Positions 1 to 9,433 of a stretch of 64,000 bases of DNA are shown piece after piece. The notes under the pieces were generated by a model. That model was not told the origin of the DNA, ran no database searches, and was given only the letters and a program-made list of their open reading frames with translations. The stretch is from Aldehydirespirator sp965220345. GTDB taxonomy: Bacteria; Actinomycetota; Acidimicrobiia; Acidimicrobiales; Aldehydirespiratoraceae. The DNA lies in contig OZ244822.1 in assembly GCA_965220345.1 (NCBI GenBank), positions 2,170,001 through 2,234,000 of the forward strand, in the 5' to 3' direction. Made by a program: the position numbers and the translations under genes. Numbering within the stretch: position 1 is the stretch's first letter; each line of letters opens with the position of its first letter.

Positions 1-1419
1 ATCGGGTCGCTGGAACTCTTGGAGAATGCGGCAACCGGCCAGTTCCGTTTCGGGGAAGAGAGCTACGGGGCTCAAGTTGAGACCAAGAGGGCGCTTACCT
101 TGCAACCCAACACTTTTCATATGGTGATCATGAACCCGCCATACACTCGCGACTCGCTGAGACATGACCAGTTCTCGAAAGCCGAGGAGAAGCTTCTCAA
201 GGCACGAGAGAAGACCATTACCGATAAGCGGGCTGGTCATGGTTCCTCGGCGGGATCCATGTTTATGGACCTTGGCGAGCACCTTGCCGATATGGGCTCT
301 GGGGTGTTGGCGTTCGTGTATCCACTTGCTGGTGTCGCTGCTCCGTCCAATCAAGATGCCCGCAAACTACTAGCGGAGTGGTTTCACGTTGATTGGGTTG
401 TGGCATCCTTCGATCCGCAGCGGACCAACTTCTCAGAGAACACCAGCATTTCTGAGGCGCTCATAGTGTGTCGCCGCTCACAGCAAGAGCCAGCTTTAAG
501 GCCGCTAACCAAGTTTGTCAGGCTGTGGCGAAACACTCGCAGTGTCGCAGACATCGCAGGTACCGCCCAGATACTGCTGGAATGGAAGCCCACTGACACT
601 GCTGACATCGCCAGCGGTGTCGCACAAATCGGCACCTGGCCCGCTGAACGGATGGTTGAGGGCGAATGGGCTCCGCTCACAATAGCGTCGGCGTATCTGG
701 CCGATATCGCATGCTGTCTGCGCGATGGTGTTTGGAAGGGCACACAGTTCGTGAAACTAGGCCGCAGTGCAGATGTTGGTCCAGCTGGTCAACGAATCCG
801 TGATGCCTTCACTAGGCACAGTCGCGCCGACAAAACCGGCCGCAAAGCGTTGTGGCACAACGACACTGATCGCGTTGTTGGTCTCGTCTCAACCGCTGAC
901 AGCTATATCCACGCCAAGAGCGGCAAAGAGCATCTCGCCGACAAGTATTACAGCAAGGCGAACCACCTGCTGATAGCGGCAAAACCGCGTCTAAATACTC
1001 TGAGGGTGCTGGCGGTTTGCTGCGAGGAGCCGACTGTGGGCTCAGGCTGGGTGCCAGCAGCGCCTCTCGACGATGAACTCGATCCCGAGTGGAGCAAAGC
1101 CATGACCGTCTACCTGAACTCGACTCTCGGGGTTCTTGCCATGCTCGCAGTTGCATCACCCAACACTCTGTCTCGTCCCAATTTAAGCCTTCACGCCATG
1201 CGTAGCCTTCCTGTACCCGACCTTAAGCCGAGAAGCCGTGAGCACCTAGTGTCCGTGTTCAACACGATTGACGATCCACTTCTGCCGCTGCACCAAGCTC
1301 AGCAGTGTCCGAGTCGTGCCCGACTCGACGAGGCGGTGGGCGCTGTGCTTGGCATTCCAGTGAGTGATCTTGCCGTGCTGCGTCGTGAACTTGCTGCTGA
1401 ACCTTCCGTCCAACCCTGA
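1..1419 (+). CDS. C-terminal part of type ISP-like N6-adenine DNA methyltransferase (cut by window edge)
   Basis: The frame is open from base 1, so the true start lies outside the window; the TTG at 19 is only the first possible start codon. The catalytic motif IV of adenine methyltransferases (IMNPPYT) is visible at about residues 37-43, followed by a long C-terminal specificity-type region ending near LAAEPSV. The same layout, with alignable blocks (IMNPPF, a GWxP segment and a final EEPRV-type tail), occurs in the complete 1756-residue protein at 45442-50712. This is therefore probably the end of a second nuclease/helicase/methyltransferase polypeptide. The last residues appear to join directly to a foreign fragment of a RecQ-UvrD gene. 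Whether the protein is functional cannot be judged without the upstream part. Confidence 0.75.
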   Translation: MGSLELLENAATGQFRFGEESYGAQVETKRALTLQPNTFHMVIMNPPYTRDSLRHDQFSKAEEKLLKAREKTITDKRAGHGSSAGSMFMDLGEHLADMGSGVLAFVYPLAGVAAPSNQDARKLLAEWFHVDWVVASFDPQRTNFSENTSISEALIVCRRSQQEPALRPLTKFVRLWRNTRSVADIAGTAQILLEWKPTDTADIASGVAQIGTWPAERMVEGEWAPLTIASAYLADIACCLRDGVWKGTQFVKLGRSADVGPAGQRIRDAFTRHSRADKTGRKALWHNDTDRVVGLVSTADSYIHAKSGKEHLADKYYSKANHLLIAAKPRLNTLRVLAVCCEEPTVGSGWVPAAPLDDELDPEWSKAMTVYLNSTLGVLAMLAVASPNTLSRPNLSLHAMRSLPVPDLKPRSREHLVSVFNTIDDPLLPLHQAQQCPSRARLDEAVGAVLGIPVSDLAVLRRELAAEPSVQP

Positions 1420-3652
1420 GGCACATCATCGCTGACGACGGGCGCGGTGAAGGATCTGCAACTGGCAACCTCACTTTTCGCAAGCACGATGCCGAGAATC
1501 ATCGTGTGACGCTCAACCGTGACTGGTCGTCGCTGGTGTCCATAGCGCAGCGGCGACGCAACGGGGCTGAGCAGTTACTTGAACATCTTCTGTCACGACT
1601 ACCGAAAGGTAAACGTGGCAACGATCTACTAGTTGAGACCACTCTCGGGAAGCTGATGAAAGCGATTGAGAGCGATATCCGACTCCAAGAGTCGAAAGAC
1701 CTACGCAAGCTCAAGGAACGCTCGTTGATGTGGCTGCATGAGCAGGAAGTCATCCGACCGCCGAGTCATGGCGCAACATCGTCGAAAATCTGGATAACCC
1801 AGCGCAACGTCAGTTAGTGGCTGATGAGCGTGAGAACACAAACACCCTGGTGCTAGCCGGGCCTGGATCAGGCAAAACAAGAGTTCTGGTACATCGTATT
1901 GCCTATCTGATACGCGCCAAGCGCCAGAACCCTCAGAGTATTCTGGCACTTGCTTACAACCGTCATGCCGCCATAGAAATTCGTCGCAGGCTTCACGAAC
2001 TGGTCGGCCAAGATGCGTTGGGGGTGATGGTTCTCACATGTCACTCGCTGGCCATGCGGTTGATGGGTGCTAGTTTCTCCGACAAAGCGGACCGGCCCGA
2101 CAGCGAACGCTTCCAAAAAGTGCTCAAAGAGGCTGCGGCACTGCTGCGCGGCGAAGGGCTCGAACCTGAGGAGGCCGAAGAGTCGCGGGCTCGCTTGCTG
2201 GCGGGATTCCGTTGGATACTCGTTGACGAGTATCAGGACATCGGCCCCGACGAGCACGAGCTCATCTCCGCTCTGGCTGGGCGGACTCTGTCGGAAGCGG
2301 ATGCCAAACTCACTTTGTTTGCGGTGGGGGATGATGATCAGAACATCTACGCGTTCAAGGGATCGTCAGTGCGGTTCATCCGCGAATTCGAGCATGACTA
2401 CGATGCCAAACCCGCCTTCCTGATCGAAAATTATCGGTCCACTCGCCACATCATCGAAGCATCGAATGCTGTCATTGCGCCAGCTGCTGACCGGATGAAA
2501 GCTGACAATGAGATACGCATTAACCGGGCCCGTGTTAAGTGTCCATTGGGTGGTCAATGGGGAGAGCACGACCCGGTCGGTTCGGGTCGAGTTCAAATTC
2601 TACCCGCAGCTGGCGATGCGATCTCGCAAGCGCAGATAGCGATGGATGAAATGCATCGGCTCAGCAGTCTTGCTCCCGGTTGGGATTGGTCGCGTTGCGC
2701 GATAATCGCCAGGGAGTGGACTTATCTTGATCCTGTTCGCAGTCTCTGCGAACTCCGAAAAGTCCCCGTGCATATGGCCAACGAGGATGCGCCGAACCTA
2801 TGGCACATCCGCGAGACGCAGGCACTGCTGAATTGGCTCAATGCCCGTGACTCTGCACTAATGGAGCACAAAGATCTCCGTGCATGTCTCAGCCGCCAAC
2901 GTTGCAGTCCTTGGATTGAGTTTCTGGAAGAAGCAGTGGACGAGCATGAAGCCGAAACCGGTGCCTCAGCAGTAGCGGTTGATTCTTTCAGGGAATGGCT
3001 AGCCGAATGGGGCTGCGAGGTTCGCCGTCGCCAGCGAGGACTGCTGCTGTTGAGCGCTCACCGCGCCAAAGGATTGGAGTTCGATCATGTGGTTGTGCTC
3101 GACGGTGGCTGGGGCAAGGCCGGGTCCGGTGAAGATCGCGATGCTTCGCGCCGTCTCTACTACGTAGCCATGACGCGCGCTCGCCAGACTCTTAGCCTCG
3201 GACGATTGGCCGAATCCCACCCATTTCTTGACTCGCTAGGCGATGTTCCAGCAGCCCTGTGGCGTGAACCCGCGGCACTCCTCGCACCACCCACCGCAGA
3301 GTTGAGTCGCTGCTATCGCCTGCTTTCGCTTCGTGACATCTATTTGAGCTTTGCTGGCCGCACCCCTCCAGACGGCAGCGTGCATCAAGCCATCGCCGAC
3401 CTGTCGGCGGGCGACCGGCTTCAGGTCAAGCGACGCAGTGATCGTTGGCAGCTGCTGGATGCTGCAGGAGTGGTTGTAGGAACTCTGGCGGCTTCTTTCG
3501 TTCCTCCGGCGAATATGCGCTGCACTGGAGCAACCGTTTCTGCGGTCGTTACTTGGCGTAGTAGCTACTCAGCCCCTGAGTATTTATCGCAGCTCAAATG
3601 CGATAAATGGGAAGTAGTGCTGCCAGAAATGGTCTTTGAACCCGTCTCGTAG
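1401..3652 (+). pseudogene. Broken RecQ-UvrD helicase fusion (N-terminus lost, internal deletion and frameshift)
   Basis: Two frames carry one protein family. Bases 1401-1755 encode a RecQ-type C-terminal/winged-helix stretch ending in LHEQEVIR. Frame 2, open from 1742, resumes with ESWRNIVENLDNPAQRQ and runs through a UvrD/REP helicase: Walker A AGPGSGKTR, motif II DEYQDIGPDE, GDDDQNIYAFKGSS, AHRAKGLEFDHV and YYVAMTRARQ. In intact RecQ-UvrD fusions these two segments are joined by roughly 80-100 residues that are missing here, and the RecQ helicase core is absent upstream. The remaining 611-codon ORF from the GTG at 1817 holds a nearly complete UvrD module and could still be made. I infer a decaying defence- or repair-associated gene fused end to end with the preceding methyltransferase gene. 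Confidence 0.75.
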
Positions 3653-3961
3653 CTGGGCGGACTCCACCAGAGCAGTCCGTGAGCAGCAGGCGAGGTGGTG
3701 GGGGAATGGTGGCTGCTGGGTGTTGGGTGTGGTTGTTGGTGGTGGCTGGGCATCCATTCGGGGAGCGGCGTAGAACTTAGGCACGCCTTGCTGGCTTAGC
3801 CGTCGGCTCTGGTTGAGAAACGGTTGCAGACCACCCTGAAAAAGTGTTGGGGGGGGTCATCTGTGTCGGTGGTGCTGGGGTTGTGTTCGGGTTCTGGACG
3901 GATCGCTTCGAGGAGCAGCCGGATTGTGTGGCTGCATGGTGGGGGAGTGGCGTGTCGGCGG
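3653..3961. other. Intergenic stretch without a supported gene
   Basis: This is a GT-rich stretch between convergent coding regions. It contains a G8 run at 3849-3856. The short ORFs on both strands are low-complexity and have no ribosome-binding site or recognisable content. No clear terminator hairpin was found. Confidence 0.5.
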
Positions 3962-4411
3962 TCATGTTTTGATGTGGGTTATCGGGTTTGTGTTAGCTGT
4001 CGTTTGCCGGTGTTGCGGAGTTTCTTGTTGAGTCGGGGGATTGGGTGTTCCCTGGTAATGAATCCAGCTCTGGTTGTGGCTACTGATGGTTTTAGCCAGG
4101 AGCGTTGCGGTTCTGCATGCCAGGACAGCAAGAAGGGCTTGATCTGTTTGCGGGTTTTGTAGTCGTGTTCGATGTCTGCGCAATGCTTGTCGCCACTGCT
4201 GGTAGGCGGTAAGCATTGTGTTGTGTTGTGTTTCGGTGAGCTTGTCTGGGAAGCTGTGGTCTATTTCGTCTAGACACTGAGACGCATCGTGCAGTCTGGT
4301 CATCATCCGTAGTTGTGCAGGGTCGGGGAACTGGTCGGGGATAACCCAGGGGCGGTTGTAGCAGAGGGTTTTGTCTGCTTTGCAGACAGAGTGCAACGAC
4401 TGTGAACTCAT
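3962..4411 (-). CDS. Unknown protein, paralogue of the 4479-5018 product
   Basis: A 149-residue protein I do not recognise. Residues about 47-75 (LDEIDHSFPDKLT...TAYQQWRQ) match residues 96-124 of the next upstream gene (LDELDRNFPEKLT...TAYADWRN). The two are therefore paralogues with a shared helical block that can be written LDExDxxFPxKLT-x(8)-TAYxxWR. The C-terminal 30 residues are Thr/Gln/Pro-rich and probably disordered. No signal peptide or membrane helix is visible. It is the last gene of a minus-strand run that starts with the lipoprotein at 9261, so it is probably co-transcribed with surface proteins. Coding is supported by the paralogy. Confidence 0.6.
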   Translation of the reverse strand: MSSQSLHSVCKADKTLCYNRPWVIPDQFPDPAQLRMMTRLHDASQCLDEIDHSFPDKLTETQHNTMLTAYQQWRQALRRHRTRLQNPQTDQALLAVLACRTATLLAKTISSHNQSWIHYQGTPNPPTQQETPQHRQTTANTNPITHIKT

Positions 4412-4478
4412 GTGTGGATACTAGTCGTTATCGACGCTCATTTTTTGTTGCGAGACGGTTGATGAGAGCATTCTCTAA

Positions 4479-5018
4479 TCAGGTGAGAAGCTTTCTATGA
4501 CCGAAAAGCTGTTTCTTGAGACGTTTGACTGGGTGGTTGTCTATTGGGTGTGGCCGGGCTAGGGGAGTGGCTTGTAGCAGCGAAGCCCGCCACAAGGGTG
4601 GTTCAGCGTATATAGCTAGCCAAAGAGGTGCCATTTGCTCCATTTGGTTGCGCCAGTCTGCGTACGCGGTTTTGATTTTCTTATATTGATACGGGGTGAG
4701 CTTCTCTGGGAAGTTGCGGTCGAGTTCGTCTAGGCGGAGGCTAGCTTTTTGATATGCGGCCATCTGTCGGATTTGTGTACCGGTTAGCGGCGTGACCGGC
4801 GGTGGGGGATGCTCTTCTACGTATTCTATGACACGGTGATTGCCGTGCTCGTCGGTTTCTGGTGTCAAGCGCCGGGGTTTGTGTAGATTCGGGTCGCAAG
4901 CCCATACACCGAAACCGTGTTCTTCGCAGTGTGGCCATTCGCATGGGTCGCTGGGATCATACGCCGGGTAGTTCGGACCGTCTTCGCAGCAAACATAGCC
5001 GCCGGTTTCGGTGGTCAT
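4479..5018 (-). CDS. Unknown protein with Cys-rich N-terminus and shared FPxKLT block
   Basis: A 179-residue protein of unknown function. The first 45 residues contain five cysteines and three histidines (C10, C11, C26, C31 and C41), which could form a small metal site. Residues 96-124 carry the block LDELDRNFPEKLT...TAYADWRN shared with the following gene. The C-terminus is basic. It lies 62 bp after the 5081-5365 gene and 67 bp before its paralogue, all on the minus strand. No signal peptide is visible, so it is probably cytoplasmic or needs a partner for export. The family could not be named. Confidence 0.6.
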   Translation of the reverse strand: MTTETGGYVCCEDGPNYPAYDPSDPCEWPHCEEHGFGVWACDPNLHKPRRLTPETDEHGNHRVIEYVEEHPPPPVTPLTGTQIRQMAAYQKASLRLDELDRNFPEKLTPYQYKKIKTAYADWRNQMEQMAPLWLAIYAEPPLWRASLLQATPLARPHPIDNHPVKRLKKQLFGHRKLLT

Positions 5019-5080
5019 AGTAGTAGAGGTTTTTCGGTGACAGTGATTGTTGCGTGTTGTTGTTGCTGCTGCACCTGTAG

Positions 5081-5365
5081 TTAGCCCCGCAGGTTGAATG
5101 GTTCATACCTTTGGTGGATGCGTTCAAGATATGTTTTTGGTAGTTGTGTCATGTCAGCCTCGAATTCAGCATTTTTCTGCTCTGTGCTGGCTTCCCGACT
5201 CGCTTCCCAAGCGTCACGGTAGCTGATGTCTTTGCCTTGATGTAGCTCCCATTCCCGTTTGAGAGCGTTTTTGTATTCCTGGCAAGCCGTCTCGAAGGCA
5301 GCCGCCGCAGCTATCTGGTTGAGTGTTATCCTCGGGCTGCACGGCATCCAACACGAACAAGACAT
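5081..5365 (-). CDS. Small Cys-starting, helical protein of unknown function
   Basis: A 94-residue ORF beginning MSCSCWMPC, then a strongly helical, charged body (KNALKREWELHQ, REASTEQKNAEFEADM) and an end segment LPKTYLERIHQRYEPF. The end segment loosely resembles the L-x-Y-x-I-x-x-x-Y pattern in the two downstream proteins, so it may be a distant third member. That link is weak. No clear ribosome-binding site precedes the ATG; it lies 21 bp after the stop of the large secreted protein, so translation may be coupled or the true start may lie further inside. Confidence 0.45.
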   Translation of the reverse strand: MSCSCWMPCSPRITLNQIAAAAAFETACQEYKNALKREWELHQGKDISYRDAWEASREASTEQKNAEFEADMTQLPKTYLERIHQRYEPFNLRG

Positions 5366-5386
5366 AACAACTATCCGGTCAGCAGA

Positions 5387-7900
5387 CTATTTGGGGATCA
5401 ACTGAGCGCCGGTGCAAACACCCGATGCGGTGACAGTCAAATCTTTGGATGCTGGCTCTGGTCCACCGCTGGGGCCTGTTACGGTCACTTTGACGGAGGG
5501 ATTTTCACCTGTCTCGCATTCGTTGCTGGGTGTTACTGTTATAGTTCCCATGTTGAGGTATTTGGCGTCGTTGATGTGATTGGCAGGGAATCGCATTTGA
5601 CCGTTGGATTTCACTGTTGAAGTAATCACATTTGAGGGATCATTAGCGATACTCATCGTGAAGATTTGATCTTGTGTCCAGGCTGTTGGTGGGGTGTTCT
5701 TAATCTCGATAGTGATCGTGATGTTGGTGGTGCCGCTAGCACTTGTGATGGTGTCCGGTGAAAGGCTGAAATCCCATTGCGGTGGTTCGTCGTTGTCGAT
5801 GATCGTGTATGAGACTGCTTGGGTTGTTGTTGGTAGTGTGTAACCTTCGCCTGGTTGTAGGGTAAGCAGCAGTGAGCCGTTGCCGTTGTCGTAGTTGTCG
5901 TCTGTGACGGGCACTCGCAACGTTGCGTCTGTGGTGTTTGTGGGTATTGTGATCGTGACTGGGTTGGTGATGGTGACAGCGTGTTGGTGACTGTTGCTGA
6001 CAGTTAGTTTGGCGTTTACGGTCACGGTTTCGGTTGTGCTTCGGTTGAGTTTGATCTTGAACTCGGCGGTGTTGCCTTCGGTGACTGTTGGCACCGGCGG
6101 CGCGGTGAGCGTTGCTTCTGGTGGTGGGCTGGAGTCCTCGATGAGTATTTCTGTGCTGGCTTTGTATCCTTGACAGAACTCTGCATAGGTAGGGGTGAGA
6201 GGGTTTTCGTTGCACCCGCCACCTATGGGTTTGTAGTTGATGCTGTTGCCTGTGTAGATGCTGACGCTTAGTTTGCCGTGATCGTCGCTGCGCGGAGTTT
6301 GGATGGTACCGAACTCAAGTGGTAGCCAGTCAAGCACGTCACCTGAATCTCTGATCTGGTCGCTGATGGCAGGAAGTTTATCGCCAGCGATTGCAGGCAA
6401 TGTAATAATATGCGGATCGGTACCAGTATAGGTTGTGCTGTTATATGTGAAACCTGATCGTAGTGTTGACACTACCCGCAGCCTTAGCCTTGGATCGGTG
6501 ATGCTGTAATTTGCGCGCCCGACGTGACCGATCAGGATTTGAGCTTTTTCGCCTTCGGTGATGATGGGTTTGCTGGCTTTCACACCGAAAAGAACCGGGT
6601 CATCAGTGTCAACTATTTTCACTGAGGTGACAGTGCAATCATCACCGATCGTGTACTTCTTCTGGATGGTGTCTACATCCAAAGTCACAGACAAAACACC
6701 GGTATGGTCAGGCCGGTGATCGTCTTTGATAGTGAACACCGCGAATTTCTTGACTCGTGGTTCAGTGCCACCCACACGCACTGAGTAAACATTCCAGTTC
6801 GAGTATTGATTAAGCATCTGCCGTTTCGGGCGGTGCGGGTCAGGGGACGGGCGAACCGTTTGATGACCGGAACCGGTTCTGATATACCGGTAACGCACAT
6901 TTGCTTGCTTGACAGGCTTCGACGCTTCAGCGGGTGTAGTCGTCAAATAGAAAACAATCGTGTCACCCTCCAACAGTTCATCTGTAGACGGGGCACGAGT
7001 TGTTCCGCTGGTCTCACTTTTAATCTTCCGATCCGGGTTGCGACGCTGGATTGTGTATGTGACACAAACCTCCGGTTGCACCTCAGGGACGGGTGCAGGT
7101 TCAGGGGCAGGTGCCGGTTCTGTGGGTGTGCGCGTGTAATAAACGGTTCGTCGTTTGCAAGCGTTACCGCCACCCGGGCATGCACACCCAATCGTAGACA
7201 AAAACACCTGCCCGGCAGGGCATCGCTTCGACCGTTCATCATCTTCAGGCTGTTTAGGAACACATTTACCGTCACTAGTCGGGCTGATCCACTGATAGGG
7301 GCTAGCACAATTACGTTTCTTGCCAACAACATCAGGGTCCTGATCCGTAGTTTCAGAAACACACAACCCGGATTGCGAATCGTAACGAGTATTAGCCGGA
7401 CAAGTCCTAGACGACGTACGCGGCCTCAACACACACTTCTCACCTTTCTCATCGTAGAAGAAGTTTGTGCCGCAGTTTGTGCTTGTTGAGGTGCTAGTGC
7501 TGGTGTGTGACTGGCGTGTCGAGTGGCAACCCAAAGAACCGTGATAATGCTGAGTAGACCCGCAATGCAGTTTGGTTGATGTGTGACAGCGGTGACTCCC
7601 GTGGGAATGCTGCCCAGACCCGCAATGCAGTTTGGTTATCGGATGACAAACCATGTTGCTGTGTGTATGTTTACCGCTTGAGCATCCATATTTGACGCAA
7701 CCCCGTCCCGTTTTCCAATGTTGGCCTACCGGACAGCCACGACACCTACCAGAAGGCCATTTCCCGTATTTGCAAGGATCAGCTTCAGCGGGCGGAGGTT
7801 CTGGCACATCAAACGGCGGGAACCCAACCAGCCCATAGCACACCACCGCTATCGCAGCGAACCAAAACCGGAAACAACAACGACGACGGCAGTGCGGCAT
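5387..7900 (-). CDS. Large secreted protein with Cys/His repeats and Calx-beta-like domains
   Basis: The start is placed at the ATG at 7900 (837 residues) rather than 7954: it gives a basic, hydrophobic signal peptide (RRRCCFRFWFAAIAVV) and lies 2 bp after the upstream stop. Residues about 25-65 are Cys-rich. Residues about 65-140 contain tandem Cys/His repeats of the form KLHCGSGQHSHGSHRCHTST, visible at DNA level near 7500-7640 and likely to bind metal. From about 275 onward several beta-sandwich units follow; the clearest (about 593-705) has VTEGNTAEFKIKL...VTDDNYDNGNG...YTIIDNDEP, the pattern of Calx-beta domains. No sortase motif or C-terminal anchor is seen. It probably acts outside the cell in adhesion or ion binding, together with the adjacent lipoprotein. 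Confidence 0.7.
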   Translation of the reverse strand: MPHCRRRCCFRFWFAAIAVVCYGLVGFPPFDVPEPPPAEADPCKYGKWPSGRCRGCPVGQHWKTGRGCVKYGCSSGKHTHSNMVCHPITKLHCGSGQHSHGSHRCHTSTKLHCGSTQHYHGSLGCHSTRQSHTSTSTSTSTNCGTNFFYDEKGEKCVLRPRTSSRTCPANTRYDSQSGLCVSETTDQDPDVVGKKRNCASPYQWISPTSDGKCVPKQPEDDERSKRCPAGQVFLSTIGCACPGGGNACKRRTVYYTRTPTEPAPAPEPAPVPEVQPEVCVTYTIQRRNPDRKIKSETSGTTRAPSTDELLEGDTIVFYLTTTPAEASKPVKQANVRYRYIRTGSGHQTVRPSPDPHRPKRQMLNQYSNWNVYSVRVGGTEPRVKKFAVFTIKDDHRPDHTGVLSVTLDVDTIQKKYTIGDDCTVTSVKIVDTDDPVLFGVKASKPIITEGEKAQILIGHVGRANYSITDPRLRLRVVSTLRSGFTYNSTTYTGTDPHIITLPAIAGDKLPAISDQIRDSGDVLDWLPLEFGTIQTPRSDDHGKLSVSIYTGNSINYKPIGGGCNENPLTPTYAEFCQGYKASTEILIEDSSPPPEATLTAPPVPTVTEGNTAEFKIKLNRSTTETVTVNAKLTVSNSHQHAVTITNPVTITIPTNTTDATLRVPVTDDNYDNGNGSLLLTLQPGEGYTLPTTTQAVSYTIIDNDEPPQWDFSLSPDTITSASGTTNITITIEIKNTPPTAWTQDQIFTMSIANDPSNVITSTVKSNGQMRFPANHINDAKYLNMGTITVTPSNECETGENPSVKVTVTGPSGGPEPASKDLTVTASGVCTGAQLIPK

Positions 7901-7902
7901 AT

Positions 7903-9261
7903 TTAGGGCCAGGTGACTCGGGCGGTGCCAGCATTGCTGTAATCGGCACCACAAATCGTGATCGGATAATCCGGTATCGACTCAAAATAGAAAAAATCGT
8001 CAATAATCCGCCGGTAAGCAGCAGCAATACAAGCAATATCAGCAGCACCAAAATTAACCGCTTTACCAAAATGTGACATCCAGCGATCACAGGTCGATAC
8101 ACGCGGCCAGTAGCTGTGCGGTGGCGGCTCCCAACCCGCAGGGGGACCCTCAAACGCGAGCTTGTAACAATACCACAGTTCCGCAATCAACTCTGGATGA
8201 TTCAGCGGCATTTCAGAAGCAGCCCGACTGCTTCGGTATTCGATTTCGGCTTGTGGTGTGTCTTTCTCAGTTGAGGATTCGCCGCCAACCGCTAGCCCGT
8301 GACGAGGCCAGCAACCCAACCAGATCGGGTAAATAAAACGCCAATCCCACCCCAAATCAGACACCACCTCACAAGTAGCCCCACCACGCTGCTCAATACG
8401 CAACGTTTCATCCACAGTAACAGTCCGCCACCAAGACTTCAGTTCTTCACACGGCGCACCGTTCGGGTAACTCGCAGGCGGGAACACTTCACTGTATTCG
8501 CCTTCCCAGTCGTGATGATTAAACCCGTAATGAATCGCAGCCCAACCAACACCACTACCAGCCCATTTACCATCCTCATCCAACTCCGGTTCAGCGCAAC
8601 GCTCTAACGGAGGCGCTATCGGCACAACCGGCGGCGGCTCAACCTCAGGCACAGCAGGAACCAACACCACCGGCGGCACAGTAGTAGTCGTAGTCGTGGT
8701 AGTCGTTGTGGTGGTTGTTGTGGTAGCAGGCGGCGGCACCGTAGTAGTCGTAGTCGTAGTTGTTGGTGGTGTGGTTGGGGGAGCAACAACCACCACAGGC
8801 TCCGGCTCAGGCTCAGGTTCTGTTTCTATTTCCGGTTCGGGTTCTGGTGTTGCTTCAACTACCGATTCCGTTTCAATCTCAGACTCAACCTCGGGTTCAG
8901 GTGCCGCTTCAATCTCAGGCTCTATCACAGGCTCGGGTTCGGGAGTGATTGTGACGACTTCAACCTCAGGTTCCGGTTCGGGTTCAACAGCAGGTTCCTC
9001 AACCTCAACTACCGGCTCAGGTTCCGGCTCAGGTTCCGGCTTGGGTTCTGGAGCGGTTTCAGTAGGAACAGCAGCGGTAGTGGTGGTGATGGGTGCGCTG
9101 GTGGTGTCTGGGATTTCAATGGTGCCTACGGCAGTGCCATCATCGTCCGTGCTGCCGCACGCTGCGGCGAGCATCGCGAACACGACAACCGCAGCGAACA
9201 CTGCGAACCGATGCCGGACCCGAGATATACGGGAGGTGGGGTTGGGGAGTGTGTGCATCAC
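7903..9261 (-). CDS. Surface lipoprotein with Pro/Glu-repeat and poly-Thr stalk and Cys-rich C-terminal domain
   Basis: A 452-residue protein with a lipoprotein signal (VVVFAMLAAACGS, acylated Cys35), an almost perfect match in style to the lipobox of the BMP lipoprotein at 41216. Residues about 60-200 are made of repeated PEPEPE tracts followed by long threonine runs, typical of an extended cell-wall-spanning stalk. Residues about 220-452 form a Trp- and Cys-rich globular domain (about eight cysteines) that I do not recognise. It starts with tandem GTG/ATG codons after an AAAGGA ribosome-binding site. It is the first gene of the five-gene minus-strand run. The repeat-rich DNA gives an artefactual Val/Gly/Ser ORF on the other strand. 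Confidence 0.75.
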   Translation of the reverse strand: MMHTLPNPTSRISRVRHRFAVFAAVVVFAMLAAACGSTDDDGTAVGTIEIPDTTSAPITTTTAAVPTETAPEPKPEPEPEPEPVVEVEEPAVEPEPEPEVEVVTITPEPEPVIEPEIEAAPEPEVESEIETESVVEATPEPEPEIETEPEPEPEPVVVVAPPTTPPTTTTTTTTVPPPATTTTTTTTTTTTTTTVPPVVLVPAVPEVEPPPVVPIAPPLERCAEPELDEDGKWAGSGVGWAAIHYGFNHHDWEGEYSEVFPPASYPNGAPCEELKSWWRTVTVDETLRIEQRGGATCEVVSDLGWDWRFIYPIWLGCWPRHGLAVGGESSTEKDTPQAEIEYRSSRAASEMPLNHPELIAELWYCYKLAFEGPPAGWEPPPHSYWPRVSTCDRWMSHFGKAVNFGAADIACIAAAYRRIIDDFFYFESIPDYPITICGADYSNAGTARVTWP

Positions 9262-9369
9262 TGTTCCTTTCGTTGGGGACGCGATGCATACGGTAGATGC
9301 TGGTAGGCGCTGTTCATGGCATCAGCGCGCACAAGACCTTCATCAAGGCTTTGCTTTTCGCGGATCAGG

Positions 9370-9433
9370 TTAGCATCTACAATCCCGAAAACCTGTGTGT
9401 TAGATCAAAGTATGCTCAACAGCAGCTTCAATG
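9370..9433. repeat. 64-bp direct repeat, copy 1
   Basis: This segment matches 11335-11398 in 58 of 64 positions without gaps. The outer parts (TTAGCATCTACAAT and GTGTGTTAGATCAAAGTATG onward) are identical except for one base; five of the six mismatches lie in an 11-bp central block. It lies about 109 bp upstream of the minus-strand lipoprotein start and 160 bp upstream of the plus-strand methyltransferase gene. Confidence 0.85.

Noticed and set aside
6806..7489. Plus-strand 227-codon ORF
   Set aside because: Antisense to the large secreted protein; Arg-rich, with no domain and no ribosome-binding site.
8696..9373. Plus-strand 225-codon ORF of Val, Gly and Ser repeats
   Set aside because: It is the antisense of the Pro/Glu- and Thr-repeat region of the lipoprotein gene; its composition follows from the repeats.
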